Source of the DNA: Dictyobacter formicarum
GTDB taxonomy: Bacteria; Chloroflexota; Ktedonobacteria; Ktedonobacterales; Ktedonobacteraceae
Direction of reading: 5' to 3'
Assembly (NCBI RefSeq): GCF_016587435.1
Contig: NZ_BNJJ01000008.1
Span: 62,001 to 126,000, forward strand
Length of the DNA stretch: 64,000 nucleotides
Under the pieces are notes generated by a model. That model had not been told where the DNA came from, ran no database searches, and saw only the letters and a program-made list of their open reading frames with translations. Position numbers and translations under genes: made by a program. Below, one piece after another: positions 16,445 through 30,139 of this stretch; the stretch's first letter is position 1, and the number at the start of each line of letters is the position of its first letter.

Positions 16445-16942
16445 TTAGATTTCAGGATGTTTATGCCTGGGCATCTGCATCAATATATAACCAGTCTCCA
16501 GGATTGACGAAATTTCAATTCCAAAGGAGCGCGTCTTCAAGCGTGTGCGTGACAGCACATTGCGCACCGGTCGCATCTCTTGATCCCAGACGCCTGCCTC
16601 CTGCGCTTCCAGCAAACGCTTGCGACTGCGCGCGATTGCCACATCCGTCACGCGTCCACTATTGAAGCTCGCCAGGAGCACCTCATAGGGACAATAATAA
16701 GGATAGGCTTCAAGTAAGGGCAGCAGAACGCAGCTCTCACTGGTTGTAAACTGTTGTTCCATCAACATATACGGACGCTCATCTTTACAAACCAGATGAG
16801 AAAGAGTTCCGAGGGTTGTGTTGAGGGCAAGGGTATGGCCTGCTGGTAGTAAGCCTTGCAATGAAAAATGTAAGACCTCTTCACTGTTTTCCTGCAAGTA
16901 ACTGACGGGTGTCTTCACCTTACGCAGGGAAACTTTTTGCAT
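16445..16942 (-). CDS. Hypothetical protein with a possible C-terminal winged-helix domain
   Basis: 165 aa. Residues from about 70 onward (TTSESCVLLPLLEAYPYYCPYEVLLASF, then DVAIARSRKRLLEAQ and a terminal ETGYILM) follow the spacing of an OmpR-type winged-helix: a helix, the recognition helix with R/K residues, and a wing ending in GY. No receiver domain precedes it. This resemblance is an inference by eye. It may be a stand-alone DNA-binding regulator. Start ATG 16942 has a weak GGAG-type RBS. Confidence 0.55.
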   Translation of the reverse strand: MQKVSLRKVKTPVSYLQENSEEVLHFSLQGLLPAGHTLALNTTLGTLSHLVCKDERPYMLMEQQFTTSESCVLLPLLEAYPYYCPYEVLLASFNSGRVTDVAIARSRKRLLEAQEAGVWDQEMRPVRNVLSRTRLKTRSFGIEISSILETGYILMQMPRHKHPEI

Positions 16943-17345
16943 GGTGGCGCTCCTTGTCTGGCTAACGCAATAGGTTGAGAGGGTAAAAATACGCGCTATT
17001 GGTCAGGCTACTATAACAACATGGGCTAACATGCTCTTTCACCACAGATTTTTGTGTTATTCCTCCACTAGTTTTGTAATGGCACCCTGATATTTTTGGA
17101 TGTCCATCGGACACAATAAAAGTGTCAATAAAAGGAGCCCTGAAGCTCCGTATTCAAAACGATGAGCATTGGAAAAGTCACAAGAACTGCTGAAATATAC
17201 TTGTAGTATATTGAACGTAACCTGATAAGGATTTTCTCCCAAAAAATGCTGGCACCTAGAAAGCAATAAAATACTGTATATAATAAACATACACGGAATG
17301 TATATAAAAAGCAATGGCCTGATGCATAAGTTATCTTTTGTGCGT
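16943..17345. other. AT-rich intergenic region
   Basis: About 400 bp without a convincing gene. It holds a small inverted repeat AATATAC-N5-GTATATT (17194-17212) that could be an operator. Open frames on the minus strand here have no RBS or recognisable motifs. Confidence 0.5.
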
Positions 17346-17405
17346 TTGCAATCTTTGGGTAGGAGGTGTATACTGAGTCAGAACACGACCCCTCCCCTGG
17401 GGGTA
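17346..17405 (+). promoter_or_regulatory. csoR promoter and G-tract operator
   Basis: TTGCAA (17346-17351), a 17-nt spacer and TATACT (17369-17374) form a near-consensus promoter. Fourteen nt downstream, 17388-17405 reads ACCCCTCCCCTGGGGGTA, a G/C-tract palindrome of the kind bound by CsoR-family sensors. This arrangement predicts autorepression relieved by Cu(I). Confidence 0.75.
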
Positions 17406-17425
17406 TTGCGAGAAGGGAGAAAAGC

Positions 17426-17692
17426 ATGCAGGCTGACAAGACAGATGTGCTGAAGAGGCTCAACTATATCGATGGACATTTGAATGGTATTCGCAAAATG
17501 ATTGAAGAGGACAAATATTGTGTTGATATATTGCGACAAACCTATGCAGTGCGTAAAGCCATCGAAAAACTGGAAGCTCTGATTCTCGAGAAACACCTGC
17601 AGCATTGTGTGCCGGAGGGCATCAAGAGTGGTAGCGAGCAGGGCGTTATTGATGAGCTTATTCAGTTATACAACCTGGCTGGTAATCGTTAA
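17426..17692 (+). CDS. csoR: CsoR-family copper-sensing repressor
   Basis: 88-aa all-helical DUF156 protein. Cys32, His57 and Cys61 (DKYC, LEKHLQHC) reproduce the Cys-His-Cys spacing (25 and 4) of the Cu(I) site of CsoR, so copper rather than formaldehyde or persulfide is the likely signal. The start at 17426 follows GGGAG; an upstream in-frame start at 17366 would lie inside the promoter. It carries its own operator. No copper ATPase or chaperone is adjacent, so its other targets lie outside the window. Confidence 0.88.
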   Translation: MQADKTDVLKRLNYIDGHLNGIRKMIEEDKYCVDILRQTYAVRKAIEKLEALILEKHLQHCVPEGIKSGSEQGVIDELIQLYNLAGNR

Positions 17693-17747
17693 CGCCCTGT
17701 TATGCAGATGTTTGTCCTTTTCAATTTTCAATATTGATGTGTCGCGG

Positions 17748-18662
17748 CTACTTGGTTGTTTCGACACGTTGCCAGATGTCCTGATAGGATCGATGCTTAA
17801 GATGTAACTCAGCCCAGACACAGAGCCAGAGGTGTATACGCGCCAGGAAGAGGCACCAGGTCCACCATAGCTCATAGTTGGTTTGTGGATAAGCGAGCGA
17901 CGAGCGAAAGCCAGCCAACGCCTCGCGTTTTAGTGAGCGCATATGCTCAGGTGGACGTACATACTTTTTGTTATCGGCACGCAGCGGCTGGGGAGTTTGT
18001 GCCGCACCCGCACTGCTGCGTACTTTCTGTAGCAACCAATCCCGATAGGTGGTAGGATAGCGCACCGCTACCCGAGCCTTAGGCGCGTAATCGATACTAT
18101 AGCCTTGCTGCCAGATCAACTGGGAGATAAAAGCATCGTCAGCCAGTGTTTCTAGCGGAAGGGATGAGAGTAATTCACTGCGGGCCGCGTACAGATAGCC
18201 TGAACAATCCAGATACTGTTGTTGCTGCGCGCGACGGGTACGTATATAATGTGCACCCGCATCGGTTAGCAGGTGTGACCAATAATCAAGCATGGAGGAA
18301 CGAGAATTAGCAGAAACTGGTCGACCCGTCACAGCGCCACACTGTGAATTATCGAAAGGAGCCAGCAGAGCTGAAATCGCCCCCTCCCGTATCACGACAT
18401 CTCCATCTGTGAACACACAGATACGTCCCTGGATTTGAGAGAGCGCCAGATTAAGGGCCGCCGGCTTGCCCTGACCTTGATCAACCAGGCGTTTTACCTG
18501 TGGATAGCACTCAGTAAATATCTGCACAACCCTGGCCGTTTCCTCATCCGGACACACCACCAGAATCTCATAAGCCTCTGGCCAATCTTGCTCTAGTAAT
18601 GCCTTAATGGCGACTCCAACAGTCCTTGGCTCTTTATATGCAGTAAGAATGCCACTGATCAT
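17748..18662 (-). CDS. Family 2 glycosyltransferase
   Basis: 304 aa GT-A fold. It starts SGILTAYKEPRTVGVAIKALL, has the nucleotide-sugar DxD-type motif CVFTDGDVVI near residue 85, and the acceptor-side acidic pair LADDAFISQLIWQQGY near 190. A C-terminal hydrophobic stretch (WWTWCLFLARIHLWLCVWA) may anchor it to the membrane. The processive QxxRW motif is absent, so it is probably not a polysaccharide synthase. RBS GGGGGAAA precedes ATG 18662. Confidence 0.82.
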   Translation of the reverse strand: MISGILTAYKEPRTVGVAIKALLEQDWPEAYEILVVCPDEETARVVQIFTECYPQVKRLVDQGQGKPAALNLALSQIQGRICVFTDGDVVIREGAISALLAPFDNSQCGAVTGRPVSANSRSSMLDYWSHLLTDAGAHYIRTRRAQQQQYLDCSGYLYAARSELLSSLPLETLADDAFISQLIWQQGYSIDYAPKARVAVRYPTTYRDWLLQKVRSSAGAAQTPQPLRADNKKYVRPPEHMRSLKREALAGFRSSLAYPQTNYELWWTWCLFLARIHLWLCVWAELHLKHRSYQDIWQRVETTK

Positions 18663-19041
18663 GATTTCCCCCAGACTATGCGGCGAACCTGGAACAGAGT
18701 TTACGCTCAGATAGTGCTAAAAAGTTAGCTGATAAATCAACACGCGCTTTACTCTACTTGAGTCTTTTAACCTGGTCAAGCCAATAGGACCTCCTTCCAG
18801 GACCTTGAAGCAACCAATAAAAAATACACATAAAGTAAAAATCCCATAGCTTTATTGTTAAGTATTTCACAGTTTTGAACGAAAAACTTCGCTATAGTAA
18901 CGAGTAACATAAGAATTTAAAAAATCCTCGCCTAGCCCGACTAACAGGAAAAATTATACTAATGATCAATTACATAGGCATATTTGTAACACTGCCTTTA
19001 TGTTTTTTTACTATATTTTTTTACCAGGGGGAGTAAGAACA
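18663..19041. other. Intergenic region between divergent genes
   Basis: AT-rich spacer between the glycosyltransferase (minus) and response regulator (plus). It must hold both promoters. No strong consensus pair or palindrome could be pinned down. Confidence 0.5.
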
Positions 19042-19437
19042 GTGAATATTGGAGTTCTGGATGATAATCCGGCCATCCTGGCTTTTTTATCTACGACCCT
19101 AAAAATGGATGGGCATATAGTTACTGCTCATAGCACTGGCGTATCTATGCTGGAAGCGATTTTCCCTCCCACTTCTTCGCCATACCCACAAGAAGTGCCA
19201 TACGATCTGGTTATATTGGATCTCTTTTTGCCAGGCACAATGACTGGCGCGGATGTATTCTTTGCCATTCGTAAGGAATTTGAATCCTGGCAATTGCCAG
19301 TCATTATCGTTACGGCGGTGAGCGGGCCTACCCTGGAACAATTCCGGTATATTCTACCTGATGACGTACCCTTGTTACGCAAACCTTTTGTACCACGCAC
19401 GCTGCGGCAGTTAATCAGCCAGATCACCAACCAGTAA
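19042..19437 (+). CDS. Single-domain response regulator (CheY-like)
   Basis: 131 aa receiver domain with no output domain. It has the acidic pair in VLDDNP, the phospho-acceptor Asp in LVILDLFLPG, the switch Thr in IIVTAVS and the Lys in LRKPF. Start GTG 19042 is chosen because GGGGGAG lies 8 nt upstream; an in-frame ATG at 19000 would add a non-conserved hydrophobic leader. No histidine kinase is adjacent, so its partner is encoded elsewhere. Confidence 0.85.
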   Translation: MNIGVLDDNPAILAFLSTTLKMDGHIVTAHSTGVSMLEAIFPPTSSPYPQEVPYDLVILDLFLPGTMTGADVFFAIRKEFESWQLPVIIVTAVSGPTLEQFRYILPDDVPLLRKPFVPRTLRQLISQITNQ

Positions 19438-19509
19438 TCCTGATTATTGACTGAATGAAGTACATCACGTCATCTTATACGTCGCGGCAGATCCAGGCTC
19501 TGAGCTAAA

Positions 19510-19538
19510 GAGCCTATCCCTAGACAACGGATAGGCTC
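19510..19538. terminator. Hairpin between convergent genes
   Basis: GAGCCTATCC (19510-19519) pairs perfectly with 19529-19538 around a 9-nt loop, between the response regulator and the peptidase stop codons. It probably terminates in both directions, though no T-run is present. Confidence 0.6.
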
Positions 19539-19575
19539 GATTGTGCATGAAAGCTGTTGCGGGGGATGTGTGTGA

Positions 19576-21573
19576 TTAAAGGTAGTGCTTAAACCAGTCG
19601 AGGGTGCGCTGCATATAGTCTAGTACATGTTTTCGTTCGGTCAGCCCATGGCCTTCACGTGGATAGGTTACCAGTTCGGTTGGCACCGTTTGCTCCTGGA
19701 GGGCACGATAAAAAGCATACGCCTGATTGACCGGGACGCAGGCATCTTTATCACCATGGACAATTAACGTTGGGGTCTGGACATGGTTGGCATAGGTGAT
19801 AGGTGAACGTTCGCGATACGTGCTGGCGTTAGTAAGTGGGTTGGCTGGTTTGCCGATCTGACCCAGAAAGCGCATATCCCAATCCTGGATATTGGTTTGT
19901 GCATGGAAGCTATGAAAATCACTGATACCCGCACCCATAATGGCGGCCTTGAACAGCCTGGTTTGCGTAACCGCCCATGCCGTCATAAAGCCACCGTAAC
20001 TCCAGCCCATGATGCCGATACGCTGACCATCGACAAGCTGCCGATTGACGAGGTACTCGACTCCTTTGAGCACATCCTGTAGGTCTTTTCCGCCCATATC
20101 GCCAATGACCGCATCGGCGAACGCGACACCCCTACCCATACTGCCACGAATATTGGGCCGGAGCACCACATAGCCAGCGGCAGCCAGAACCTGGGAACGA
20201 TATGAATCCCAATCACTCTGCCAGACGCCCGAGGGACCACCATGAACATGGACCACAAGCGGCGGTAGAGTTGTGTCACTAGTCTTTTTAGGCCAGGTTA
20301 CCAGTGCTTCAATCGACCAACCATCAACGCTTTCATAGTGAATTTTCTCCGTGGTGGCCAGTGCCAGCGTTTCTTCCGCGATAGGATTTAACTGTGAGCG
20401 GCGATGCCAGGTAATCGTAGGTGTGTGCTGGCTGTCAAGCGGCAGGTCGCCCAGCCAGACGTCATTTGGATGGTCCTCTGAATGAGTAGCCGCCACCTTG
20501 CGCAGATCGGGGGTGGCAGAAAGATGGGGCCACCCACGCTCGCCCAACAAAAAGTTATCCGAGACCGTAGTGAATGTGCCGCTGGCCTCTTCGAGCAACG
20601 CCACCCGTGCAGTCAGGCCATCCCAGCCAGCGCAAAGTATCCGCTGACCGTCCGGATGCCACTTCAGCCATGTTGGACTCCAATCGACGCCGGGTGTGAG
20701 ATTGCGGACCTGATTATCGGTCAGAGAATGAACAAAAATGTCGCCCCCGCCACGATCAGGATCGCTCCATTCGCCGGAAACATAAGCCAGGCGTGTCCCA
20801 TCCGGGGACCATGTAAGCGCAAAGGCCTGGCGCGTCAACTGGCTAACCTGGTGAATCGCGCCACCATGGGCAGCTACCAGACCAATCTGACCACGATACC
20901 AATCTGTTTCATTTGGACCCGTCGCATAATACAGGGCAAAATGCTGACTATCGGGCGACCAGGCATAGTGCCAGACTGTCAAGCCATTGGGGGTCACTGG
21001 CTCAGCAATGTCATAATCTGGGCGCACCGTCCACAGACGTGTATGGCGTCCTTGATCGGTATACTGGACCAATGGATCCTGTGGTTGAGGATCGCCTTCC
21101 ACCGAGCAAAATGCAATGTATTTCCCATCTGGCGACCAGGAAACATTACTAATACCATTGGGCAGAGAACAGACCTGGCGCTCATCACCCGTCTGTACAT
21201 CTTTTAAATAGAGCTGAGCATGATTATTGCCTTTCTCGCTCTCAACCTTTGAAGCAAAGGCAATTGTGCGACCATCCGGAGACCAGGCGGGAGCACTATC
21301 TTTGCGCACACCTTTTGTTAATGGTTGAGGATCCCCATTCTCTGCATCCGTTATCCACAGCCGATTCTGGTATTTATCCTGTCCTGGTAACCATTCGCCC
21401 AGCAGAAAGGCAATTTTTGTACCATCGGGTGAAATTACTGCATTGGAAGCTGCGCGAACGCTAAAAACAGTTTTAGGCGTAATAGTTTGTTTTTGAACCG
21501 ATGTTTTCGAAGCTGATTGATGACTACTGTGAGTGATACTCATACGACTCATTTCTCTTTTTTTCATATCCAT
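19576..21573 (-). CDS. S9-family prolyl oligopeptidase-like peptidase
   Basis: 665 aa serine peptidase. Residues about 35-380 form a WD40-like beta-propeller (repeated SPDG blades, e.g. AWSPDGRTIAFAS). Residues about 410-665 form the alpha/beta hydrolase with the nucleophile Ser525 (GWSYGGFM), Asp610 (HGDKDACVP) and His642 (REGHG), and the oxyanion strand HVHGGPSG. There is no signal peptide, so it is probably cytosolic and degrades short peptides. Several ATGs lie within the first 12 codons (21573, 21552, 21543); the exact start is uncertain. Confidence 0.92.
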   Translation of the reverse strand: MDMKKREMSRMSITHSSHQSASKTSVQKQTITPKTVFSVRAASNAVISPDGTKIAFLLGEWLPGQDKYQNRLWITDAENGDPQPLTKGVRKDSAPAWSPDGRTIAFASKVESEKGNNHAQLYLKDVQTGDERQVCSLPNGISNVSWSPDGKYIAFCSVEGDPQPQDPLVQYTDQGRHTRLWTVRPDYDIAEPVTPNGLTVWHYAWSPDSQHFALYYATGPNETDWYRGQIGLVAAHGGAIHQVSQLTRQAFALTWSPDGTRLAYVSGEWSDPDRGGGDIFVHSLTDNQVRNLTPGVDWSPTWLKWHPDGQRILCAGWDGLTARVALLEEASGTFTTVSDNFLLGERGWPHLSATPDLRKVAATHSEDHPNDVWLGDLPLDSQHTPTITWHRRSQLNPIAEETLALATTEKIHYESVDGWSIEALVTWPKKTSDTTLPPLVVHVHGGPSGVWQSDWDSYRSQVLAAAGYVVLRPNIRGSMGRGVAFADAVIGDMGGKDLQDVLKGVEYLVNRQLVDGQRIGIMGWSYGGFMTAWAVTQTRLFKAAIMGAGISDFHSFHAQTNIQDWDMRFLGQIGKPANPLTNASTYRERSPITYANHVQTPTLIVHGDKDACVPVNQAYAFYRALQEQTVPTELVTYPREGHGLTERKHVLDYMQRTLDWFKHYL

Positions 21574-22097
21574 CTAAGCTGCAGAGATGCTAGCTAGAAC
21601 CGGCCACAAAAAATAAGGTAGGTGCAGGAGAGCAAGCCTCTCCTTTAAATCCTGGTATACTTAAGTATATCTTCTTCTTTACCATTTGTGTATGCTGATA
21701 AAATCTGAAACTCGAGCTGAAAGTTTATGCAGATAAAGAAGACACTTTATAAAAATTTGAACTTTTCATCACATATTCTATACAACTTAGTTCTATACTG
21801 ATGATGATGCTGCAGAGGAACTTGATAGTACCAGTGAGCATAAATGCCAGTTTTTGTGGACATCTGTATGATACTCTGATCTCTGCGGGAGTATGGCATC
21901 CGTACAGCATGGATCGCGCTAACGCTGCATCCTTACTGGTACTTGATATTCTCTTGTTCTGTAAACCTAACTCTCTGCCACCTCTGCAGTATTTTCCCTC
22001 TCTACCAAATTCCTTCATTACTGATATTGCATTGAACGTGATCTTGCTGCTATTATTCAGTTTTGAATAGTTAAATGTAAATGATTGGGAATAAACG
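21574..22097. other. Intergenic region upstream of thiO
   Basis: Contains a hairpin GGAGAG-N5-CTCTCC (21627-21643) and a perfect 14-bp palindrome TATACTTAAGTATA (21656-21669), a possible operator. An open frame at 21801-22070 has no RBS or conserved features. I looked for a thiamine-pyrophosphate riboswitch before thiO and did not see its conserved boxes. Confidence 0.5.
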
Positions 22098-23246
22098 ATG
22101 GCGATCCAGCAAACAACGGATGTAATCATTATTGGCGGTGGGGTAATCGGCTGCTCAATTGCTTATTTTTTACGTAAAGCCAATAGAGAGGTTATGCTCT
22201 TTGAGCGTGGAGAGATCGGCCAGCAAGCCTCTGGTGCTGCTGCAGGACTACTCGCGCCCCTGGGTCCTATTCCCGGACAAGGAGCCTTTGCCGATCTGCT
22301 GCTTGCCAGTTTTCAGCAATTTCCAGCCCTGGTTCCAGAACTAGAAGGCATGAGCGGATTGCAGTTGGGCTATACACAGACCGGCTCCATCCGTGTTGCT
22401 CGTAATGCCAGGAGATTGGCGCGTCTCAAGCAACGTTTTGAGACCTGGCAAGCGTTTGATCTCAAGCTCGCCTGGTTAAATGGAGACGAGGCACGACAGC
22501 GCGAGCCATGGCTTGCCCCCAATGTATGTGGTGCGATCTATGTGCCGGCAGAAGCGCAAATTAATGCCGCACAACTGGTACAGGCGTACGCGATCGCCGC
22601 CGGTAAGCTGGGAGCGCAGCTGCATACACAAACACCTGTTGTCAGATTGCTGCACAATGGGAAAAAAGTTGTGGGTGTAGAAACTTCACAGGGAGGCATC
22701 ATAACGTGTAAGCACCTGGTGCTAACGGCGGGCGCCTGGTCGGACCAGTTAAGTTCATCGATCGGCATTAACCTTCCTGTCCATCCCCTTAAAGGGCAGA
22801 TGATCGCTCTACCCATGCTGAAACCGAGCTTGCAGCACATAATCTTTGGCGAATCTATCTACGTTATTCCTAGAAACAACGAAATTCTGGTGGGTGCCAC
22901 CAAAGAGGAGAAGGGTTTTTCTATTGCCGTAACCCATGCAGAGACTGATCAACTATATAAAAAGGCACTACGACTCATCCCAACCTTATCTACTCAGGAT
23001 ATAGAACGTAGCTGGGCCGGTATCCGTCCCGCAACACCAGATAGCCATCCCATTTTTGGACCGGTGAATGGCTGGGAAAACCTGGTGCTGGCGTGTGGAC
23101 ATAATGGTATTGGTATTCTGCTGAGCCCTTTAACTGGTCGTAGTATTGCCGAATATATTGTCACGGGACGGCTACCAGCCCTCCTGCAGCCATTTCAAGC
23201 CACACGTTTTCATAAAGATGATGCCCATAGTTTGACAGAGAAATAA
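22098..23246 (+). CDS. thiO: Glycine oxidase ThiO / FAD-dependent D-amino-acid oxidase family
   Basis: 382 aa flavoenzyme. The N-terminal VIIIGGGVIGCSIAYFLRKA is the FAD-binding Rossmann motif, followed by ERGEIGQQASGAAAGLLAP, distinctive of ThiO. The C-terminal WAGIRPATPDSHPIFGP and ACGHNGIGILLSPLTGR complete the DAO fold. ThiO oxidises glycine to iminoglycine for the thiazole of thiamine. No other thi gene is adjacent, so it could instead be a general amine oxidase of this family. Confidence 0.85.
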   Translation: MAIQQTTDVIIIGGGVIGCSIAYFLRKANREVMLFERGEIGQQASGAAAGLLAPLGPIPGQGAFADLLLASFQQFPALVPELEGMSGLQLGYTQTGSIRVARNARRLARLKQRFETWQAFDLKLAWLNGDEARQREPWLAPNVCGAIYVPAEAQINAAQLVQAYAIAAGKLGAQLHTQTPVVRLLHNGKKVVGVETSQGGIITCKHLVLTAGAWSDQLSSSIGINLPVHPLKGQMIALPMLKPSLQHIIFGESIYVIPRNNEILVGATKEEKGFSIAVTHAETDQLYKKALRLIPTLSTQDIERSWAGIRPATPDSHPIFGPVNGWENLVLACGHNGIGILLSPLTGRSIAEYIVTGRLPALLQPFQATRFHKDDAHSLTEK

Positions 23247-23294
23247 GATCGAATATGACTTTTGGGGTATTACAAAAAGAGATGGCCGAATTGC

Positions 23295-23323
23295 TTGACA
23301 GAATAATACCACTATGGCATAAT
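23295..23323 (+). promoter_or_regulatory. rRNA operon promoter P1
   Basis: TTGACA (23295-23300), a 17-nt spacer and CATAAT (23318-23323). It lies about 560 nt before 16S and has the consensus -35 expected of a strong promoter. Confidence 0.65.
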
Positions 23324-23571
23324 CAGCGAGCTGTCGAAACGAGACAATCACACTACTCTAAACCTATCGGGATGTGTGCTCCTGTCCCTTCGCATCCGCC
23401 ACGGTAATGTGGCTCCTCTTCGAGATGGTAATCCCTCTCTCCCGAGTTTCCTTGTATACAGCCAACCCATGGTTTTTATTGCCTTTCTTGGGTTGTTATA
23501 TTGATCAGGAAAGCGCGGGGCAGCGAGAAAACGAGATTTCGGAGCCAGCCAAAAAGTGGTTGGAAAACCGC

Positions 23572-23600
23572 TTGACAAAGCACAATGGATATGCGATACT
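23572..23600 (+). promoter_or_regulatory. rRNA operon promoter P2
   Basis: TTGACA (23572-23577), a 17-nt spacer and GATACT (23595-23600), about 280 nt before 16S. With P1 it forms the tandem arrangement typical of rRNA operons. Confidence 0.7.
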
Positions 23601-23847
23601 ACAGCACACGAGACAAGCGAACGAAAAAAGAACAAACGCTTGTCCACTGGTGAAACAACGGTTTTATCAGCCGGGTACCTTGACAACTGAAGAGTGGAAA
23701 GCAGAACAGCAACTGGAACAACAATACAAGTAACCAGTTCCTGTCAATTCGGTCCCAACGCAGTTCCCCTGCGATGGTGACCATAGAATCTGCGAAACAA
23801 GCCAATGTTATGTAACTTGGCCATGATCGCAACTTACCATGCTGTTT

Positions 23848-23870
23848 CACATATCTTGCAGAGATATGTG
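23848..23870 (+). other. Hairpin in the 16S leader
   Basis: CACATATCT (23848-23856) and AGATATGTG (23862-23870) pair perfectly around a 5-nt loop, about 13 nt before the mature 16S. It may guide leader folding or 5' processing. Confidence 0.5.
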
Positions 23871-23882
23871 TCTATAAAAAAA

Positions 23883-28640
<4,758 letters not shown>

Positions 28641-28748
28641 CCCATTGTATCTTCATCATGGAGCGCGTGAGTGCCCTCGGCTTCAGCTCGGCTGACTGCT
28701 GGCTCGGCAAAATTGAGGATAGATCGTATGCAGTTGTGCAGAACCAGA
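28641..28748 (+). other. 23S trailer, 3' half of the processing stem; no 5S gene
   Basis: This stretch pairs with the spacer before 23S and runs straight into the terminator. The conserved 5S signature (CCGAACTC/CCATTCCGAAC region) is absent here and in the following kilobase. Confidence 0.75.
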
Positions 28749-28750
28749 GA

Positions 28751-28781
28751 GATCTTACTTGGCAGAAGTAAGGTCTTTTTT
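28751..28781 (+). terminator. Rho-independent terminator of the rRNA operon
   Basis: GATCTTACTT (28751-28760) pairs with AAGTAAGGTC (28766-28775) around a 5-nt loop, followed at once by TTTTTTG. This is the clearest intrinsic terminator in the window. Confidence 0.9.
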
Positions 28782-28805
28782 GTTTTCCTAATATTCAGAA
28801 GCGGC

Positions 28806-29300
28806 TCAATTTGAGCCACTTCTGGTAATGCCATTATTGTAACGTTCACGGAGCGCCCTTGATTTGATCTGGCCTCTTGGAATACAGGTAGGGCAGTTAC
28901 AGAAAGATCGGCCATGGGCATGGGGCATATAACGCCAGCCGTGCAACTGTGAGATCGGGCGCACCTTGCTAATCTCTTTCTTCTCAATTTTTCGCGGCAC
29001 AATAATCTCATATCCCTGCGGATCTTTGACTTGCATGATCATCGCAATCGCCTGACTAAGCGGCACCTGCTGATGAGGATGGTTATAGCGGCCAACGGAA
29101 ACAATCTCCTTGTTGGTCAGGCGGAAATAGACTGCAATATAGGTGCGTTGCCCATTGCGTTTGAGTTCGCGCAGCCACTGATATGAGATATAGTGATTCT
29201 GGAGCATCGGCATACAATATACTCCCCATCTCCCTTTAATCCCAGCCTGTAAGATATACCTGACATTTTTCTCTGATGTTAGATGGACCATCATTGGCAT
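28806..29300 (-). CDS. Uncharacterised protein with a possible ADP-ribosyltransferase-like N-terminus and Cys-rich tail
   Basis: 164 aa, good RBS (GGAAGGAA) before ATG 29300. The start MMVHLTSEKNVRYILQAGIKG has the H-[LT]-T...IL..GI pattern seen at the first strand and helix of Tpt1/DarT-like ADP-ribosyltransferase folds; QQVPLSQAIAMIM and GYEIIVPRKIEKKEI fit later elements. The C-terminal CNCPTCIPRGQIKSRALRER has three closely spaced Cys (CxCxxC) and a basic tail that could bind metal or nucleic acid. The family is not recognised with certainty. A hairpin overlaps its stop codon (28796-28824). Confidence 0.65.
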   Translation of the reverse strand: MPMMVHLTSEKNVRYILQAGIKGRWGVYCMPMLQNHYISYQWLRELKRNGQRTYIAVYFRLTNKEIVSVGRYNHPHQQVPLSQAIAMIMQVKDPQGYEIIVPRKIEKKEISKVRPISQLHGWRYMPHAHGRSFCNCPTCIPRGQIKSRALRERYNNGITRSGSN

Positions 29301-29340
29301 GCAGGTTCCTTCCTTACTATAGCGCTAAATAGCCCTTTAC

Positions 29341-30078
29341 TTAAAAGGTATGGGTGTGATTGTGTTGATGGTTATGGCTTGGCTCATCCTCATGACTATG
29401 GTTATGGGGCTGCCCCACATAGGGCACATGAGCATCAATGATGCTGCGCCGCTGGTGCGGAGGGACACGAAATTGTTGCTCAAGCCAGGCAATAATAGTG
29501 TCAAGCCCAATTTCTTCCTTGAGATTAGTGAACACAAACGGCCGCTCACCACGTTTGAGGCGAGCATCCCGATCCATAACTTCGAGCGAGGCGCCCACAT
29601 AGGGAGCCAGGTCGATTTTATTGATAACCAGCAGGTCCGAACGCATAATGCCGGGACCACCTTTACGCGGTATTTTGTCTCCTCCCGATACGTCGATGAC
29701 ATAGATCGCGACATCAACCAGCTCGGGACTAAAAGCGGCCGCCAGGTTATCGCCGCCACTTTCGACAAAGATCAATTCGAGTCCAGGTAGGCTTTCTTCC
29801 AGATCGGCAATGGCTTCAAGATTCATCGAGGCATCTTCCCGAATAGCCGCGTGAGGGCAGCCCCCTGTCTCTACGCCGCGCACACGCTCCTGAGGCAGCG
29901 TACCCTGGCGCAAAAGAAATTCAGCATCTTCCCGCGTATAGATGTCATTGGTGACAACCGCCAGACTATATCGTGGCCAGAGCCGCCGACTCAAACGATC
30001 TACCAGCGCAGTCTTGCCACTGCCAACCGGACCAGCAATACCCACACGAAAGGCCCGCGTAAAATTAGTATCAGTCAT
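29341..30078 (-). CDS. ureG: Urease accessory GTPase UreG with a C-terminal His-rich tail
   Basis: 245 aa SIMIBI-class GTPase that delivers nickel to urease. P-loop GPVGSGKT at residues 16-23, the nickel-binding [13 protein letters not shown] (Cys-Pro-His) near 70, the switch [10 protein letters not shown] and the NKID guanine motif [12 protein letters not shown]. The last 20 residues are rich in His ([20 protein letters not shown]), whereas in other UreG proteins a His-rich stretch, when present, is normally N-terminal. RBS GAGGAC before ATG 30078. It follows ureC by 61 nt. Confidence 0.95.
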   Translation of the reverse strand: MTDTNFTRAFRVGIAGPVGSGKTALVDRLSRRLWPRYSLAVVTNDIYTREDAEFLLRQGTLPQERVRGVETGGCPHAAIREDASMNLEAIADLEESLPGLELIFVESGGDNLAAAFSPELVDVAIYVIDVSGGDKIPRKGGPGIMRSDLLVINKIDLAPYVGASLEVMDRDARLKRGERPFVFTNLKEEIGLDTIIAWLEQQFRVPPHQRRSIIDAHVPYVGQPHNHSHEDEPSHNHQHNHTHTF

Positions 30079-30139
30079 GTAGTCCTCTTCTCTTTATCCT
30101 GTCAAAAAGTCAGGGAGCGCATCGATTTGACCATCCAGT

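Noticed and set aside
17057..17463. Two overlapping minus-strand frames with hydrophobic stretches
   Set aside because: They run across the csoR promoter and operator and have no RBS.
21574..22097. Thiamine-pyrophosphate riboswitch before thiO
   Set aside because: The conserved CUGAGA and GAACCUGAU-type boxes are not present on the plus strand.
23374..23733. 119-codon open frame before 16S
   Set aside because: It overlaps the rRNA promoter P2 and leader and has no RBS or recognisable motif.
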